From IMG/VR virus record IMGVR_UViG_3300036760_000240, positions 1 through 20,653 of that record: a stretch of DNA of 20,653 nt; one strand, given 5' to 3'. Below are positions 19,644-20,653 of the stretch, piece by piece (the first letter of the stretch is position 1; every line of letters begins with the position of its first letter). Made by a program: the position numbers and the translations under genes. Under the pieces are notes generated by a model. It was not told the DNA's origin. It saw only the letters and a program-made list of their open reading frames with translations, and did not search any database. This DNA is from a virus.

Positions 19644-20042
19644 ATGAACGCCAACCGAATCGACAAGACCGGGAAATGGCTCGTCTTCATTCTTGTGCTG
19701 TGGTTTCTGTTCACCCTGACCACGCGGGCCGAAGCACAGATGACCACGGGGGACAAGATTCAGTCAGTAACATTCGCCGCGCTACAGGCGGCAGACTTTC
19801 GCACCACGCGGGTTGTCGTGGGGCGTAACGGGGGCACCGAAAGCAACGCAGCAATGCGAGGCATTGTAGGGCATCCCGTTCCTTTCGCAGTGGTCAAGGG
19901 CTCAGTGGCCCTGAGTGCGACCCTCGTGCTCAGGCACTTGAGGCCCAAGCACCCCAAGCTCGCACAGTGGGCATGGGTGGGATTGAACCTTGGACAGGGT
20001 TTCGTCGTCTATCATAACTGGAGGCAAGTGTGCAAAAAGTGA
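19644..20042 (+). CDS. Exported or membrane protein, DUF5658-like
   Basis: A 132-residue protein from ATG 19644, 5 bases after GGGGAG; a GTG one codon earlier is too close to that site. Residues 11-28 are a hydrophobic signal segment (WLVFILVLWFLFTLTT) with a possible cleavage site after AEA. The rest, with LQAADFRTT, GGTESN, and two membrane-like stretches at about 82-95 and 110-122, recalls the DUF5658 group of small integral membrane proteins (D-x-x-T ... GG-x-E-x-N), from memory. The role of that family is not known. The stop overlaps the next gene. Confidence 0.7.
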   Translation: MNANRIDKTGKWLVFILVLWFLFTLTTRAEAQMTTGDKIQSVTFAALQAADFRTTRVVVGRNGGTESNAAMRGIVGHPVPFAVVKGSVALSATLVLRHLRPKHPKLAQWAWVGLNLGQGFVVYHNWRQVCKK

Positions 20043-20203
20043 TGACCGTCGAACGGGCTCATGAGTTGTACACCAAGTTGGCACCCTTTCTGCGTAAAGT
20101 GTTGCCCACGCATCAGATTCGGTGGGCACCTTCCGTGGCTGCGAGCGTGTCGGTGAGTTTCAGGGAGTTCCTTGGGTTCTATGGAATCGATGCTCGTGGA
20201 TAA
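20030..20203 (+). CDS. Small hypothetical protein (57 aa)
   Basis: A 57-residue protein. GTG 20030 has GGAGG 5 bases upstream and is preferred over ATG 20042, which is 17 bases from it. Sequence begins MQKVMTVERAHELYTKLAPF; helical, with a hydrophobic SVAASVSVSFREFLGF end. It overlaps the preceding gene by 13 bases. No family recognised. Confidence 0.6.
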   Translation: MQKVMTVERAHELYTKLAPFLRKVLPTHQIRWAPSVAASVSVSFREFLGFYGIDARG

Positions 20204-20252
20204 AGGCGCGTATCCCATGGTCTACTTCTGCCAGCGGTGGGGGCTCGTGTGA
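20181..20252 (+). CDS. Possible micro-gene (23 aa)
   Basis: An ATG at 20181 (or 20190) opens a short frame, MESMLVDKGAYPMVYFCQRW..., ending at 20252. Its stop overlaps the GTG of the phosphoesterase by 3 bases (GTGA), so it would couple translation between two genes, which is the main reason to list it. It overlaps the previous gene by 23 bases. It may be only a translational bridge. Confidence 0.35.
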   Translation: MESMLVDKGAYPMVYFCQRWGLV

Positions 20253-20653
20253 GCACGACATTTGTTGTTGCAGACACGCACTTTCATCACAAGGCTACGC
20301 TCAAGCCTGACCACTGTGCCCGTCCCTTCGCCAGCGTCGAAGAGATGAATGAGCGCTTGGTCGCGTTGTGGAATGCCACAGTCAAGCCTAATGACACCGT
20401 ATACCACTTGGGTGACGTGGCCATGTGGCGACCGGAGCAGTTGCAAATCGTGCAGCGGCTCAACGGGGCGAAGATTCTCATTCCCGGGAACCATGACCCG
20501 TGGCAGGCGTCTACCTTCGTAGCAGCGGGCTTTCGGGACGTGTTGGGCATGAAGGAGTTCGGGGGCGATGGCAAGGGCCGGGGTGAGTTGCTCTTGACCC
20601 ACATTCCCGTACATCCAATGTCATTGCGTCATCCGGGGGGATGGGAGACCAAC
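20249..20653 (+). CDS. Calcineurin-like metallophosphoesterase, cut by window end
   Basis: The first 135 residues of a phosphoesterase, with all visible metal-binding motifs in order: D9-x-H11 (VVADTHFHH), G55-D56 (LGDVA), GNHD at 80-83, and H118/H122 in THIPVHP. This is the calcineurin-like group, close in layout to the small phage and bacterial phosphoesterases of COG4186. Such enzymes hydrolyse phosphomonoesters or diesters with two metal ions; the phage substrate is unknown, perhaps nucleotides or RNA ends. Start GTG 20249 overlaps the preceding stop. Only the end of the last motif's domain is missing. Confidence 0.85.
   Translation, partial: MSTTFVVADTHFHHKATLKPDHCARPFASVEEMNERLVALWNATVKPNDTVYHLGDVAMWRPEQLQIVQRLNGAKILIPGNHDPWQASTFVAAGFRDVLGMKEFGGDGKGRGELLLTHIPVHPMSLRHPGGWETN

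Noticed and set aside
1-20653. tRNA genes
   Set aside because: No convincing T-arm with matching acceptor and anticodon stems was seen on either strand; a dedicated tRNA scan would be decisive.

Overview
This window looks like part of a tailed, most likely podovirus-type, bacteriophage genome of moderately high G+C (about 55-60% in most genes by eye), compactly packed and split into two divergent transcription units. The phage assignment rests on a large terminase with all expected ATPase and nuclease motifs, a 719-residue P22-like portal protein, a small zinc-ribbon gene between them, a RepA-like RecA-fold ATPase, and many overlapping small genes of no recognisable family. No tRNA, rRNA, CRISPR array or integrase was seen. 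The host cannot be named, but the promoters (below) suggest a bacterium that uses ECF-type sigma factors, or a phage that brings its own.

Layout. Positions 1-7563 are the leftward packaging and head unit. In transcription order it holds a helix-turn-helix protein (possible small terminase), a lipoprotein, two small proteins, an endonuclease VII-like HNH gene, the large terminase, a FmdB-like zinc ribbon, a second HNH gene, a 100-residue protein, the portal, a third HNH gene, and the first codons of the next gene. Positions 7564-9344 are a mostly non-coding divergent control region. It carries back-to-back promoters, a short transcript ending in a strong intrinsic terminator, a fourth HNH gene with its own promoter, and dense short palindromes (TGTACA and CCANTGG). 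Positions 9345-20653 are the rightward unit of about two dozen mostly tiny genes, including a CobS/MoxR-like AAA+ ATPase, a 352-residue probable partner, a HEAGH protein, a very acidic 281-residue protein, several small membrane proteins, a broken HNH gene, the RepA-like ATPase, a DUF5658-like membrane protein and a calcineurin-like phosphoesterase cut by the window end.

The most striking feature is a repeated two-part element, GGAAC(N)TTT and CGTCTAAC with 16-17 bases between GGAAC and CGTCTAA. It occurs 15 times, 13 on the plus strand and two on the minus strand, almost always just upstream of a gene and in that gene's orientation. This is the architecture of extracytoplasmic-function (ECF) sigma promoters. 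Both arms of the genome appear to be controlled by this one promoter class. Several start codons lie only 6-8 bases after the -10 element and lack a usable ribosome binding site, suggesting leaderless mRNAs. The others lie 15-19 bases after it and mostly have a clear GGAG or GAGG site. Five HNH-type genes, one of which has lost its catalytic core, show heavy invasion by homing-type endonucleases.
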